A stretch of 64,000 nucleotides of DNA from Heterocephalus glaber (GCF_000247695.1 NW_004624778.1:9100571-9164570); one strand, 5' to 3'; shown: positions 22,946 to 35,071, counted from the stretch's first letter. Program-made: numbers and translations. Notes: generated by a model from the letters alone, not told the origin.

Positions 22946-23684
22946 TTTTATTTAAGCTGTGCTTTGAGCCTGTGATTATGCAGATGGCCCAGTTCCTTAG
23001 GTTATTCATAGATCTCTTGGCTTCTGCTCATCAAACCTTTGCCATGGAGAGCCACCCCATGAGTTACAGCCTTCCAAGAAGTAAAAGAAGAGCACTGGAC
23101 TTGGATTCGCAAGTCTCATCTCTCCACTCTTTTGCTAAAAATGAGGTTCTAGAAGTCAACAGAGATATCTGATTCTCCAGTTCCTCATTCTTTAACTGTA
23201 AATATGCAAAGAACTGTTATGAGGACTAAATGAGATACTTTATATGAGAGGCAAAAGTGTGATGAATGTGGGGGCTTATGTGCTTGTTTTTATTGTCATC
23301 ACCCAGGGCTTGGAACAGTTGGTTCTGGTAATCTCGCCCATGTGTGTCTACGGCATTTCCATCATCTCTCCACTTCCCTTCCATTCTCCTCCATCTACCT
23401 TATTGTGCTCTCTCTGGAGTTTGTTTTTCTAAATATATTGCAAATTTTATTACCAAGGTTTTTGGACCATATTTCTTCACTCAATCAAACTGTTACTAAA
23501 CCCTTTTATGACTCAACCCTCTGAGCTTCAAAAAAGGGGCTTCCTGCCATGCATTCCTTTTCCAGAAGAAAGTTTTCAGGATTCTCCTTGAACAAAATAA
23601 AAGGATTAAGTAAAGACTTGTTGATTCTTTTTTTTCCCCTATAACCAGCATGAACAATATATCCTGGAGAACTTATTTGATCTT
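22946..23684. other. No gene recognised
   Basis: Unique-looking, moderately pyrimidine-rich DNA. No exon or repeat is supported. Confidence 0.5.
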
Positions 23685-24815
23685 TTAAAATTAATTTTAT
23701 TGGTATACTTTAGATATACATAATGATCACATTCATCATAGGGAATTTGTACCTGTACATACTATATCTTGATTCTTGTTTTTCCCCATTCTCCTCCCCT
23801 CCAATCAACCCTCCTTCCTCTCCTTATTTACAAAAACTTTGTTTCCATTTTTTCCTTCTATTCTTTTTTTCCCTCTCTTCTTCTCCCCCACCCCACCCCC
23901 TTATTCTCCTTCCCATTTGAACATTTTCTTCCCATTTACCAATATTTATTATGCATTTTTGTCCTTATTTACCCTTTCAGTTTTTCATATCACAGAAACA
24001 ATGCAATTTTTAAACATATGTGTCTGATTTATTTCACTGAAGGATACGGTCTCAAGGTGCATCCATTCACCTAGAAATGTCTCAAGTTTATCCTCTATGG
24101 CAGAGTAGTACTCCCTTTTATTAAAAAATCCACATCTTTATCCATTCATCTGTTGATGGGCATTTGGGCTGTCCAAGATTTAGCTATTACAAACTGTGCT
24201 GCTATAAACATGGGTGCACATACATCGCTGTGGTGTGATGATGTGGTATTAAAAAATACTTTCAGGCAGATACCAAGAAGAGGAATAGCTGGGTCAAATG
24301 GGACCCCTAATCCTAGTTTTTTGAGGAATCTCCATACTGATTTTCACAATGGTTGCACCAGTCTACACTCCCGCCAACAGTGGAGAAGGGTTCCTTTCTC
24401 CCCACAGCCCCAGGATTTGTTATTGGTTGATTTCTTGATAGCAGCCATTCTTTCTGTGGTGAGGTGGAATCTCAGTGTTGTTTTGATTTCCATCTGTCTA
24501 ATCTGATGTTGAACATTTTTTCATATATTTATTTGCTGTTTGTACTTCTTCATCTGAGAAGCATCTGTTTATTTCAGATGCCCATTTGTGGATTGGGTCT
24601 TTAACTTTGATGGGTCTGATTTTTTTTTAGTTCTTTATATACTCTAGATATTAGTTCTTTGTCTGAGGAACAGCTGGAAAAAACTTTTTCCCACTCTGTG
24701 GGTTGTCTCTTCACTCTGTTGGTGGTTTCTTTGGCTGTGCAAAATCTTTTTAATATGATGAGATCCTAGTTGTTGATTCTTTGTAACATTTCCTCTGAAA
24801 TCAGGGTTTTAGAAC
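23685..24815 (-). mobile_element. LINE-1, 5'-truncated, antisense, lineage-specific 3' UTR
   Basis: The plus strand is antisense L1. A pyrimidine-rich 3' UTR (23770-23930, the complement of an L1 G-rich tract) is followed by ORF2 C-terminal sequence: 'gcagagtagtactccctttt', 'ctgttgatgggcatttgggc', 'gaggaatctccatactgatt', 'ttggctgtgcaaaatctttt'. Its 3' UTR resembles those at 33185 and 45320, so it is probably a younger, lineage-specific subfamily than the L1M copies. It is about 1.1 kb long and non-functional. Confidence 0.88.
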
Positions 24816-25784
24816 TTATTTAATCTCAAGTGAACTTCATAAACTTTCATGAACAGGTTATTCAGACAGTCCTTAATGAATCTATGAGGCATATAATCAA
24901 AAGATTAAATTATGTTCAGTAGCATGTCACTACTACATAGGCAATACTGTATTTAGGATTTCTCTCTCAACCAAAGTGTTTTATTTTTTAGTATATTAAA
25001 TAATATGGTTTAGAAAGTATTTATTGGGCAATTACTATAGCCAAGTACTACACTGAGAAATATACTTACATAATGAGATCTATATATTATAGATACATTT
25101 AATCCATATTGTTCATGAATCTTATATTTATGTACTAGCCTACTCACTAAAATTTATTTGCAATCCCCCTAGTCAATACTCTAGTGTTTTCTAGTGATTC
25201 ATAGACATGTGCAAAGTGGTGAGAATTTTGAGTCACCTGATACATACATTTCCAATTGAAGTCAAATAAAGCAACACTCTACCTTCATGTTTCATTTCAT
25301 ATGCTGCAAACAAGTGTCCTTTTTGTAGTCTATTTTGTGCCACCTGTTATGTATTTTTGTGGGTTTCATGGTGATTTTGCTAATAAAAATGCCTCTAAGT
25401 GCAGTGAAAAAGAACTATCTAGTGTTCCTAAGCTTAAGAAGGCTGTGAGGTACCTTATGGAAAGAGAAAAATGTATGTGTTAGACAGGTTTCATTCAGGC
25501 CTGAGTTAGAGCTCTATTGGCAGTGAGTTCAATGTTAAAGCATAAACTATATATTTAATAAGGTATCTTTAAACAGAAATCCACATAAAACAAAATTATG
25601 CATTAATTGGTTGACAAAAATGTTGTGACCAGAGGCTCCCAGTAACCTCACCCCGTATTTCTCCCACAAGCAATGGTTCAGTATTCACTAATTCAGTGTT
25701 TGCAGCAACATTATTAAAAAATAACTACTGCAAATAATGAGGACTGAATATATGGGTGTGTATAATTAAGTACTAGACACTGAC
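24816..25784. other. No gene recognised; AT-rich
   Basis: AT-rich unique-looking DNA with no exon-like frame or recognised repeat. Confidence 0.5.
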
Positions 25785-25910
25785 TACAGAGGAGCATAAT
25801 TAGCAAATTTATCCAGTGCTTTTCTACTTGGCTTGTTAATTTCGCCAGAAGTTGCTAATTTAAATGAGTGCTTTGGCTTTTATTAAGACAAATGAAAACT
25901 AGTCAGCTCA
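25785..25910. promoter_or_regulatory. Small candidate conserved noncoding element
   Basis: A short complex segment with GCATAATTAGC, TTGTTAATTTCGCC and a second TGCTAATTTAAATGAG. These are repeated TAATTA/TTAATT homeodomain cores plus a retained CpG. Supported only by motif density and absence of repeats. Confidence 0.3.
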
Positions 25911-26942
25911 ATCTTAGGACACAAAAGACTAAGCCTTAGAAACCAAACTTCACTGTGTTAAAAACCTTAATTAAGGAAAATGTGTAACAGAAGCACAGTG
26001 AAGGAAGAGGATGTCATTGTGAATTTTATAAACATAAACTCAGTGCGCTTCTCCATGGCACACAGGTTCATTTCCCCCAAACCACTCACACTGCAAAGCA
26101 CGTCATCTCTGTCCCTCACACATCATCATCCACTCAGCAGCAACCTTCACTCAGGGCACACTAGGTCCCAGATTCTGACACACAGATGACAACCCATGGC
26201 AAGTCATCACTTTGCAGAGTACCACAGTGTGTGATGGGCTGATAGAGAAATACAGGAAGAGCACTGAGGACAACTCAGCCTGGAGTGGTCAGTGAATGTC
26301 TGTGGAGGCCACTGAGAAGAAAAGATCCTTGAGCTAAGAGATGGAGAGCAGTTAGTATGTTGCTTGGATAGGAAGCCCTGGTGTACAGGTCCACAACATT
26401 CACTCTAGATTTAAAAAAAATTAGAACAGACAGCTTGGGTCATATAGAGATGATTAAATCAGGATCCTCAAAGGCCAGCTTCTCCATGAAATTTTCCTGA
26501 AAATACTCTCCCCTTTATGAACCATGCAATCCCAACCAAGACTTGGTCTGGATCTTTCTAGTGTACTCCTTCCTTCTCCCATCTCACATTAATTGGTGAG
26601 TATCTGCCTGCCTGCAGAGCTGTGTGCCCTGAGAGCAGGCAGCAGGCACTTCGTTGGTGGTGGTGGTCACTGTTATATCTTCCCCTGCTTTCAACTTTGC
26701 CTGGTATAAGACAGTACACAACTGAAGGCAGACTGCAGAGTAATGACAAAGTCTCTTTCTTTAGGTAGCAACCTTGCCAGGAGATTTTGCAAGGTTACAA
26801 AAATTATAGCCCCCTTTTTCATATAAAACAATATGTTATCCTTGGAGATCAGTGCACAGTCATTAGATATTTTTATTCATCACACTCTATGCTTTTCATT
26901 GCTTAACTCTTTGACCTAGTAATGAGGAAATTAGCAGTAGCT
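25911..26942. other. No gene recognised
   Basis: Unique-looking DNA without firm repeat or gene assignment. Confidence 0.5.
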
Positions 26943-27441
26943 TGTTAAGGGTTGTGTCTAGATGACCCCCCACCCTTGGCCTCATGTGGTCATAAGTGGG
27001 GCATTTCAGAGGTGACTAGGTCTAAAGTGTGTGATGCTGGAACTGATTGTATGATGCTGAGATCAAGGATGTGCAATTACTAAATTAGTCCACTGATTCG
27101 TTTGGTGTAGTTCTGGGTGTGGATAATGGGAAAGCCCACCCTGGATGTGAGTACTACTCAATCTTAGGGTGAGTTATGTAGCCTGGATAGAATATAAGGA
27201 ACTGAAAGAGGGCTGCTATTGTAGCTTGCTACTTCTCTGCTTGCTGCCTTCTGCTTTGCTACCCTCTGCCCACCATGAACTGTTTCTCCTCTGTGATGCC
27301 CTTCTGCCATGCCACCCTACCTTGGGACCAGCCAATTGTGAACTAAAACCTCTACAAACTGTGAGTTACAATAAACCTTTCCTCCTTTAACTTTGGCCAT
27401 TGAGTATTTTGTCTCAGCAAAAACAAAAGTAATTAAGACAT
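26943..27441 (+). mobile_element. Solo MaLR LTR (rodent ORR1/MT-like), sense
   Basis: The 499-bp element starts TGTTAAGG and ends 'aaaagtaattaagaca', the characteristic 3' end of rodent MaLR LTRs. Near its 3' end it has an AATAAA signal within 'gagttacaataaacctttcc', as expected for LTR polyadenylation. It is flanked by 5-bp repeats TAGCT (26938-26942) and TAACT (27442-27446), matching at four of five bases. No second LTR or internal gag/pol was seen, so it is a solo LTR. Confidence 0.85.
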
Positions 27442-28659
27442 AACTAGACCTGAAAAAAGATTTTAGGTCTTCTGTTCTATAGTCCTATAGACCTTTAGTT
27501 CCAGCAGTTGTACCAATGTTCTCAGCTGAATGTGAAGAATGTCACATGAGCAGGAGGCTCATATGCCTTCCTTTGGCAATCTCTTACCTCCATATCTGAG
27601 CTTGAGAATCCTAAACCAGAATTTCACCCCCAGAGGAATTATTTGCTTCTCTTCAATTCACTTAAATTTCCTTGCCACAAAGACCTGTCTCTGAGTGTGC
27701 AGAATAAGATGAAACACATCCAAGCAGAACGGAAGTTATAAACATGCATGGCCACAAGCAGATGTCACTGTGGATGAATGGGTCAAAATGCCCAAGCCTG
27801 AGATGGTGGAAGAATCCTGTCAGGCTTCTGAGCCAGAAGGCCTTCCCCTTCTCCTCTTTGTTATAGAGCTCCCACTGTCAAGTACTCAGGTGGCAGCAGG
27901 TAATCTAAGTAAGTGGAGCTGGATAGGTGGAATAGAGACAAACCCCATCTGAAGGAATTAGATGCTACTCAGATCCACACAAGAATTTGGGAACAGTGTC
28001 ACTAGGTCTTTCAATTTTTCACAATAAAGTAGAAATGTGAGTTGATATCAGTATTTTTTTTTTCTTAGAATCTGATTTCTCAAAACCACAAACCATCCTC
28101 GGGTTGTCAGTTTTGGGAGAGTTGTTTGTTTTGCTGCTGTTTTCCAGCAATGCCTTTGCTGATCATTAAGAACATAAATATAAATAGGATTGTGTGCCCA
28201 TCCTAAAGGAGTTTAAGGTTCTGGAAGAAAGCAAATGCTCATGCAGAAAAAGATAATTATACACAGCAGCTTATGTCATCTAGAGTTATCTATAGAGGAA
28301 AAGTAATGGGAAGTTTCATTAAGCAATTTTGTAATAAGAAATTCAACCATTTCCACCCACTAAAAAGGAAACTTTTTCTGCCAATAGAGTCTATTTTCTG
28401 AGCTTACAGAGGAGTAGAATTGCTTGGAAAGTTGTGTTGCAATATGATAAAAAGGCTAATGAAAGTGGTTCCATCAAACACATGCCCATGGTAAAACTAG
28501 CATGTTTGAACAATACTACCCTCGCATTCTTCAACGTCCTTGCCTTTCTCTTTACCCCTAGCTAGATTCAGACTCAACTCCCAGAATTCCAGCATGGTAC
28601 TCTTTCCTCTTTTTGCTTAAAAAAGCATTACAAATGATAAGGTTGTGCAAAGCATTTTA
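27442..28659. other. No gene recognised
   Basis: Unique-looking DNA with no supported exon or repeat. Confidence 0.5.
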
Positions 28660-28790
28660 CTTCATCCTTAATCCACAGTTTTCTCATCTATAAATAAGAT
28701 AATGATAATGCCTATTTCTTGGGTGTTTTATGAAGATTGTATGAGATTGTACAGGTAAGCACTACATGAGTGAAAAGCCCTATAGATATT
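28660..28790 (+). repeat. MIR fragment, sense
   Basis: 'cacagttttctcatctataa', 'ataatgataatgcctatttc' and 'gattgtatgagattgtacag' follow the sense MIR 3' half. Confidence 0.65.
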
Positions 28791-28998
28791 CTAACAGTGT
28801 GGTAAGAAGACCCTGTGACCCTATGTAGGTCTCCTGTGTGTGAAGAACAGAGTCCTGTGTATGATGCAAAAAAAAGAGTTCAAATAGAATCAATACCCTT
28901 CTTACCCAATAGGAGCATAATTACTTCCTGGCTGACCTTGATATGAGCCAGATATGTAGCTACCAAATGTCTTGCTCAGGATATTCCTTAACCTAGTA

Positions 28999-29169
28999 CA
29001 GTGCTGAGTGCCTGAACTGCAACTCCAAACCCACTTATTTATCACAAAGTGTCAACACTCCAATTAAACCTGAATTCTCGGCTGTGGGGGCAATGGTGAG
29101 GAGATCTGGCTTGCATGATGACAGAGAGAAGTCTGCATGCCCACTGCAGCCATAGGTTCGTCACCACTG
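28999..29169. mobile_element. hAT-type MITE, 171 bp
   Basis: The right end 'cataggttcgtcaccactg' is nearly identical to the right end of the 80-bp element at 60778-60857 and reads, reversed, as CAGTGGTGACGAA, a hAT-like terminal repeat. The left end begins CAGTGCTGAG. Inside are 'gagtgcctgaactgcaact' and 'cacttatttatcacaaagtg', which I associate with non-autonomous hAT elements. The flanks ACCTAGTA and ACCTCATG agree at five of eight bases. No transposase frame is present. Confidence 0.6.
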
Positions 29170-29849
29170 ACCTCATGCATACCCTTAAAAAAGCCCTTAT
29201 CTTATAGCTACCCTTGACTACACACTAGTGCAGAAATTTATGCTTTGGGACAGAATTGAAGCCCAGGAGTAAGGGGTGTATCTCTTTCATCATTCTCTCC
29301 AATTTTAGACAACTGAGCACTTCTGGTGTTACACAAACAAATATGTTTTTTTCTTGCACTCTTTGGAGTGCCCCAATACATGCAAATACTCTGGTTTGTG
29401 ATCATGTACTGAATATGCCCATCAGAGATCTCTACTTGAGCCATTTCTACTGTTAGGTGGCATAAGTCAAATATTAGTCTTAATTTGAACTAGACCATCA
29501 TCATATTAGACTTTTCTGTCATTCTAGATAACTGCAGAGCGAATGGCTCTCACACTTCCAAGTGTTAAAGAATTGCCACTTCAAAGAGCTCAACTCTTTC
29601 CCAATTTTTATTTAGAAAACTGATAATAGTTGAAATAAGCCATAGGGGGTCAAAGAGCCAGGTGGCCAGAGAGCTTATACCCAAGATGAGAAAAGCCTTA
29701 CTAGCTGCTGGTTTAATAGGCTGCCCTTATTTCTAATGGGGCTTGAGTGGAGCTGAAATCGAGGCAAAGAGACCATATCAGAGCGATCTTAACATTGAAC
29801 CACCTGACACTGGGTCTGTGGGGGATATTTCATCATTGTCTATTTGACC
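29170..29849. other. No gene recognised
   Basis: Unique-looking DNA with no firm repeat or exon signal. Confidence 0.5.
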
Positions 29850-30180
29850 TTTGGCCCCTTAGACTTACAGCCCATCATTTCTAGGAAGCAGCAACTAGAA
29901 AAGTCATTTGTTCCCATCGAATGTACCTGTCCTGATGTCCCGTCAACAGCTGTTTGCCTTGCTAACTGTGCCAAGGGAAAACAATTGATGCCGGCAAACT
30001 CAGATCTCTAACCACCTCTTTTATTTTTGTCACTCCTGGTGCTAATGATGACCTATATTCTCTACCATAATGATTATCTTAAAAGTCTTTTTGGCTTTGA
30101 AGAGAGCATTTCAGTCCTAAGTGCCTGTATTGTGAAAGAATATAATATGGAGTGGTCTATTATCTTAGAATTCATTCGCC
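29850..30180. promoter_or_regulatory. Possible conserved noncoding block left of poly(T)
   Basis: Complex repeat-free sequence with scattered CpGs (cccatcgaatg, gtcccgtcaacag, tgccggcaaact) and no recognised repeat. It appears to be the left part of a block interrupted by the T tract at 30241-30338. Confidence 0.25.
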
Positions 30181-30240
30181 TATTTTTTTTCTTTTTTTCT
30201 TTTGAGGCCGTGCTGTAAATTAAACTGCTTGAGTTGGCTT

Positions 30241-30280
30241 TGTAGGTTTCTTTTTTCTTTCCTTTTTCTTTTTTTCTTTT

Positions 30281-30338
<58 letters not shown>
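30241..30338 (-). repeat. Long poly(T) tract, 56 uninterrupted Ts
   Basis: A T-rich stretch with scattered Cs becomes a pure run of 56 Ts at 30283-30338. It is probably the A-tail of a minus-strand retroposon, but no SINE or LINE body was recognised beside it. It forces spurious poly-lysine frames on the minus strand. Confidence 0.95.
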
Positions 30339-30340
<2 letters not shown>

Positions 30341-30344
30341 ATAC

Positions 30345-30670
30345 ACAGCAAGGATAACTACACCTCAGATTTATGAGCATTGTGAACAGGTTGCCATAGC
30401 AACCACTCTGCTGCTCTACACCAAATAACCTTGTCATGTGAGCGTTTATCACAGGAACATCAAGGACTGGATTGCACTGTATGCTCTTTGGCTAAACAGC
30501 AGGATTTTTCGGAATAATAATTGGTCATGGCCTTTTATTCCACCAGTCAGAGTTAATCATCCTCGGAATCTGAAATTAACCATAATGCATTCAAGATGTA
30601 GAATGCAGCCATTCAAAAATTCCTCTTTTGGGAAAGAAAACTTTCCAGTGATCTTTGCTCTTTGTTGTAT
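30345..30670. promoter_or_regulatory. Candidate conserved noncoding element right of poly(T)
   Basis: Repeat-free sequence with GAATAATAATTGGTCATGG, a CCAAT-like ATTGG, GTCAGAGTTAATCATCC and GAAATTAACCATAATGC. A few CpGs are retained (gagcgttt, tttcggaat, cctcggaat). No coding frame is credible. Regulatory role is an inference. Confidence 0.35.
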
Positions 30671-30672
30671 AT

Positions 30673-30707
30673 GATTGTTGTTGTTATTATTATTGTCATT
30701 ATTATTG
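30673..30707 (+). repeat. Trinucleotide tract (GTT/ATT)n
   Basis: An imperfect microsatellite of GTT then ATT units, with one GTCATT interruption. It produces an asparagine-rich spurious frame on the minus strand. Confidence 0.9.
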
Positions 30708-31859
30708 GAAAAGCTTAATGAGATAAGGATGAGGATTTGAGAATGCCATATAGAACGCATTAACAGGATATAAGTAAAATGAGCATTTTTAACTAACCTA
30801 TTATTTATTATAATAAAAGATATTTTAAACTGCCATCAAAACCAGCAGGGTTTTTTTTTCTCTCTCAAATTACCTTTCCATGACATTTGATCATTTGAAT
30901 GGATTTTACTAGGTTAATTTATTTTCTGTAGATCTATATTTTAATACACACTGAGAAATCTCAATATGCCTCTGATGTATTATCTTAGAAGTAAAAATGA
31001 GTGAGGTGTAGAGGATCAGTGAGGTCCAGTGCCTACACAGCATGCAAACGTGTATGCGTTCATGGGTTACTTGTCTGCATGTACACAACCCGCAGGATGG
31101 ATCCTGGAAAGAAAATAATTATATCACATGGATACAGCTGGCTCTCTGTCACAAGCAATTATGTTAGAGCTGGAGGTGGGTGGGTTAAAAAATATCAAGA
31201 TTGTGGTTATTCTGGTCACTGAAGAGATACCTCATAAAATTCTACTAAGGCTGGAATCAAATGAGTGAATTCACCAAACTGGAGGGGGTTCTTGGGGGCA
31301 CACCTTAACATCTTCCCTTTTTGATGACTCTCTCTTATCTCTTCTTTTTGCATTTCTCTGGTCATGATTCTTATTTCTTACAGGCTTTCCATCATCATTA
31401 TTGTTGATCATAACCATCATGCCTTAAGTGTGACCTCTCCCAAGAATAGTTATGTAAAAAAATAAATAAGCATTGAATCTCTTTGGAAGATTTAGAAATC
31501 AGTAAAGAATATTTTTTTCAAAGGACTGATTGAAGGAGGAAAGGACATTTTTTTAAAAAAAGCCCATCAAGTCATACCTTCTGGGGTGTTACCAACTTCA
31601 CCAACTTCTAAGACTCTCTTTTATGAGAAAGACTTGCAGTCAGTTCAATCAAATGAAGCTAAATGATTAGATTTGGAGATGAAAAATAGCTATGTAAGAT
31701 TTTGGATGCAGCTATTCAGGGAAATAGCACATCCATCTCATGTCACTTTCCTGCTCTTCCTTTTTTTTTCTTTTTTTCAGTTCTTTCATTGAAATAAATG
31801 TATATATAGGGCAAGTGGTAAGCTGAGTTTTGGAAAAGCAAGAAAACTGAGCAATAGTG
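30708..31859. other. No gene recognised
   Basis: AT-rich unique-looking DNA with short T and A runs. No exon or repeat can be supported. Confidence 0.5.
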
Positions 31860-31995
31860 GGAACACAGTAGTTCATTTATTCATCTGGTATATAGTAAGT
31901 TCCTTGTAAGTGCCAAGAACACTGTTAGATGCTGTGAAGTAAGCAGCAATGAAGGAGACCCGAGTCCCACCCTCGGGCACTTCCCAGCTTAGAGG
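31860..31995 (+). repeat. Ancient interspersed repeat, same family as 11656
   Basis: 'gttcatttattcatctggta', 'taagtgccaagaacactgtt', 'agcagcaatgaaggagaccc' and 'cacttcccagcttagaggag' match the same widespread ancient repeat in sense orientation. Subfamily not assigned. Confidence 0.5.
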
Positions 31996-32424
31996 AGATA
32001 TGAAATGTGCACACCACTCTGTGGTAGAGAATCTTCATGGAGTTGTGTCTGGAACCCTGCACTCACAAAATACACCCTGCCCTGGATGATCCCCAGAATG
32101 CTTCATGGCTTCCTCTGGTTGTTGTGTAGGTGAGATTTAAATGTGAATAGAAAAGGCAAATGGTTCTCTCCCTAGTGATGCTTCACTCTTGCTTACTTTT
32201 GCCCAACTATTGAGCAAATTTGTTTTTTGTTGGGGTTCTAGAAGCTGCTCAAAATGACATTTTCCATATTTCCTCTTTTTTGCATTTTATAAAATCATGA
32301 AACAATGTGTCCTTTGTACTTTTAGTAGTATGATCATTCTTCTTGCTATGAGTTCTCAATGTGAATCATGTCACATTCCCCCTGCTTATGAGTACCTTTG
32401 TTTGAGAAATTCTGTGTGATCTCA

Positions 32425-32765
32425 ACCTGCATAACAAATTACTTCAAAATATATTTACTTAAAGTATCAATGATAATCTAATATTTCTCATGTTTTCTGT
32501 GGATCATAAATTCAAGAATAGCTTGACAATGCAGTTCTGACTTGGAGTCCTTCCTGAGGTTGCAATCAGATGTCAGCAAGAGCTAGAGTTGTCTGAAGAT
32601 TTGACTGAGGAAGAGGATACATTTCCATGCTGACTCACTCACATGGCTGGCAATGTGGTGCTGACTTTTGGCAAGAATTCCTGTTCTTCAACACTTGAGT
32701 CTCTCCACCTGAATTCTGGAATTTCCTCACAACATAGTAACTGGTGTCCTCCAGATAAAGTTATT
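32425..32765 (-). mobile_element. Old LTR-like repeat (MLT/MaLR-like), antisense
   Basis: 'cctgcataacaaattacttc', 'atatttctcatgttttctgt', 'ctcactcacatggctggcaa' and 'gtggtgctgacttttggcaa' follow an antisense LTR pattern seen in old mammalian ERVL-type LTRs. The copy is heavily diverged and its edges are approximate. Confidence 0.45.
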
Positions 32766-33184
32766 GAAGACACCAAGACCCAGTCTTGAAAGTCACACAT
32801 CATCACTTCTGGCATATTCTATTGATCATACAAGAGACTTTCGTTTCAATGAGGGAGGGAATTGTACAAGGTGTATAATATATATCATTCAGAACCCATG
32901 GGAGAGTAGTATCTTCAAAGCTAGATGCCACAGAAATGCTATACCTTTGCACCTCACATGTGGATGTCTGAGTTCTGGTATTCAGAAGAGAGACCACTCC
33001 ATTTCTGCTTAAAAACTAGAAATTTTTCTAGCCATGTTGAGGCTGAGTGGTACACAGTGAAGAATTTCTTTGACACAATCTAGAATAATGGTTATTAATG
33101 AGAAATTGTGATCAAATTATTTTAAATATGCATAAAACACTAAAATTTTAATTTTAGCCTAAACTTATATATGTAATTTTATTT

Positions 33185-33430
33185 GTCAGTGGGAGGGAAG
33201 TGGAAGAGATTTTTTAAATAATCAAAGAAAAAATGGAAATAGAGCTTTTTCAAATGGGAGGGGGACCAGAGTTGGAGAGAGCACAAATGAGAGGGAAAAG
33301 TGACAAAAAGAATTAAGATGCGTTATGTACACGTACAAACTCCCCACAGTATATGTAATCATTATGTACTGCAAACAGGTACATAAAAATACATAACTAA
33401 ATGTACATAATTTAAAAGACAAAACAATAA
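33185..33430 (+). mobile_element. LINE-1 3' UTR fragment, sense
   Basis: 'atggaaatagagctttttca' and 'aattaagatgcgttatgtac' are the reverse complement of matching parts of the L1 copy at 45320-46430. The sequence continues through a G-rich tract to a short A-rich end. This is a severely 5'-truncated copy of the same subfamily. Confidence 0.75.
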
Positions 33431-34269
33431 AACAATTGGTGAATTTTTAAGTAAGGGTCTTCTGCATTATCATTTCCCCAAAATCATTTCCAGAGTACAT
33501 CACTTGCATTATCCAGTTTCTTTAAAGTGAATCAAGAACCCAAAATGTATTTTCTGAGTTATCTAAATGCAGAGTTCATGATTTATAGTAACCCTTAGAG
33601 TTGTCACACACCTTCAATTCAAAATTGATTCTTTTTTGTCAACTTCCTATTTACTGACTTTCCAAAGCAATCAACTTAGTTTTTATGAAAACAACAACGC
33701 TCTTTGCATTCATATTTCATGGTTTTGCATAATATTTAAATATATTACATAAATTATAACTACAACTGGCATTAAAAGATTTGGAAACAAATACAATTGA
33801 TTCTTGGAAAGCATACAAATGAACATATAGGAATACAATGTACCAGCCTCCCTAAGAGGACTGTGCTAGCCTCAAAGAATCATCAGAATGTCTTAAAGAT
33901 GGAATGGACATGGACCGTAGTAGTTTAAAATGATCATCAGTTAAGGTCATGTGTTATGGCCAATATATTTGCTCAGTTTGCATTTCCTTAAAAATGTGCA
34001 TTAAAATAACTGATCTTTGTATTCCTTTCCAAAAAATCAAATCTGCACAAATAACTACACCAGCCATGCAGCTGATCAGACAATCACGGATTATCAATGA
34101 ATCCACAATGTTCTCATCAAGAATGTAGGAAAGGCTTGATGAAGACCTAAAAGAATGAAATGAATGTTTAGGGCTTATGTTTGAGCCCAAATTCTAGAGT
34201 GATGATGTGGATCAGTCTCTAATCCAATGCTGAATGACAATGCCCAGGCATTGAGCATAATCACGTCTC
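33431..34269. other. No gene recognised; AT-rich
   Basis: AT-rich, unique-looking DNA with no supported gene or repeat. Confidence 0.5.
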
Positions 34270-34921
34270 AGTAGGCAGGAAAGGCATCTTGGCAGAAGGT
34301 ATGTTGACTTTGACTTTGATCAAGTATGAAATATACAATGGATGGGAGGTTACACCATGAAAATGAGAATGAGTGGAGAACACAGGAATATTTATAGACT
34401 AGCAAGGAGAACATGGAGAAGAGAAGCTGAAAATGTTATCTCTTAGGGCAAGTAGGCCAAGAAGGTCCAGCACTTTCCATTCACCACTGGAAACAGGAAC
34501 CCCTGGCAGTTTCTGAATAGGGAAGGAGCATGGGTACTGGGGTATTTGAGAACTACCAACTTGGCAAGAGAATACTGAGTAGATTCAAATGTGAAGAAGT
34601 TGGAACCAGGAGCAGTTGGAGTGGTGTCAGTGTTTGGAACGGTTTGGAAGTGAGAAGGGGAAAGGGCCTGACAAAGGTAGAGTCTATGATTATAGAGATT
34701 TCCTAGGGAAAAACAACAACAACAACAACAACTAGATTTTGGAGCTATAACAAGGAGAAGTAAGAGGAAGAAAGAGAAGGTTATGGTCCATCCTTGAAAG
34801 TTTGAGCTTAGGGGGATGTTAGAAATGTCAGTGTCATCTATATAGCATGAAAATTTGAGAAGGGGAATCAGTGTAAGTGAGGAAGTGAAGAATACAAAGT
34901 TAGACTGAGTAAGAGCCATCT
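34270..34921 (+). repeat. Purine-rich old interspersed repeat (tentative)
   Basis: Long G/A-rich sequence resembling an ancient mammalian repeat with 'ggccaagaagg...agtttggatt' and 'gagatgtc...tcagtgtcatctatata' type phrases. Purine richness leaves the minus strand free of stops for 168 codons (34443-34949), but that frame shows no recognisable domain and is probably chance. A CAA tract lies at 34711-34732. Confidence 0.35.
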
Positions 34922-35071
34922 GTGAGATGAGTAGAGGGAGAGAGAGCAAAGATCTCCATAACAGTATCAGTTATAAATCCTGGTTGGACCCAGGGCAGAT
35001 GAGATTCCGGTGATAAAATGGGGTTGGGAAGTACAGTGTTTAAAAGGCCTGAGGTGAAGCACAGTAAAAGA
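34922..35071 (+). repeat. 150-bp direct repeat, copy A
   Basis: Aligns along its full length with copy B at about 36403-36556. Shared blocks are CAGTATCA, AATCCTGG, GATGAGATT, TGTTTAAAAGGCCTGAG and TGAAGCACAGT. By eye, roughly three quarters or more of positions agree. I do not recognise the family. Confidence 0.75.

Noticed and set aside
23723..24074. Proline/phenylalanine/serine-rich plus-strand frames
   Set aside because: They are the complement of the G-rich L1 3' UTR.
30074..30452. Minus-strand lysine-rich frames around the poly(T)
   Set aside because: They are translations of a homopolymer tract, not proteins.
34443..34949. 168-codon minus-strand frame, the longest in the window
   Set aside because: It lies in purine-rich old repeat-like DNA where stops are rare on the complement; no domain or plausible gene context.
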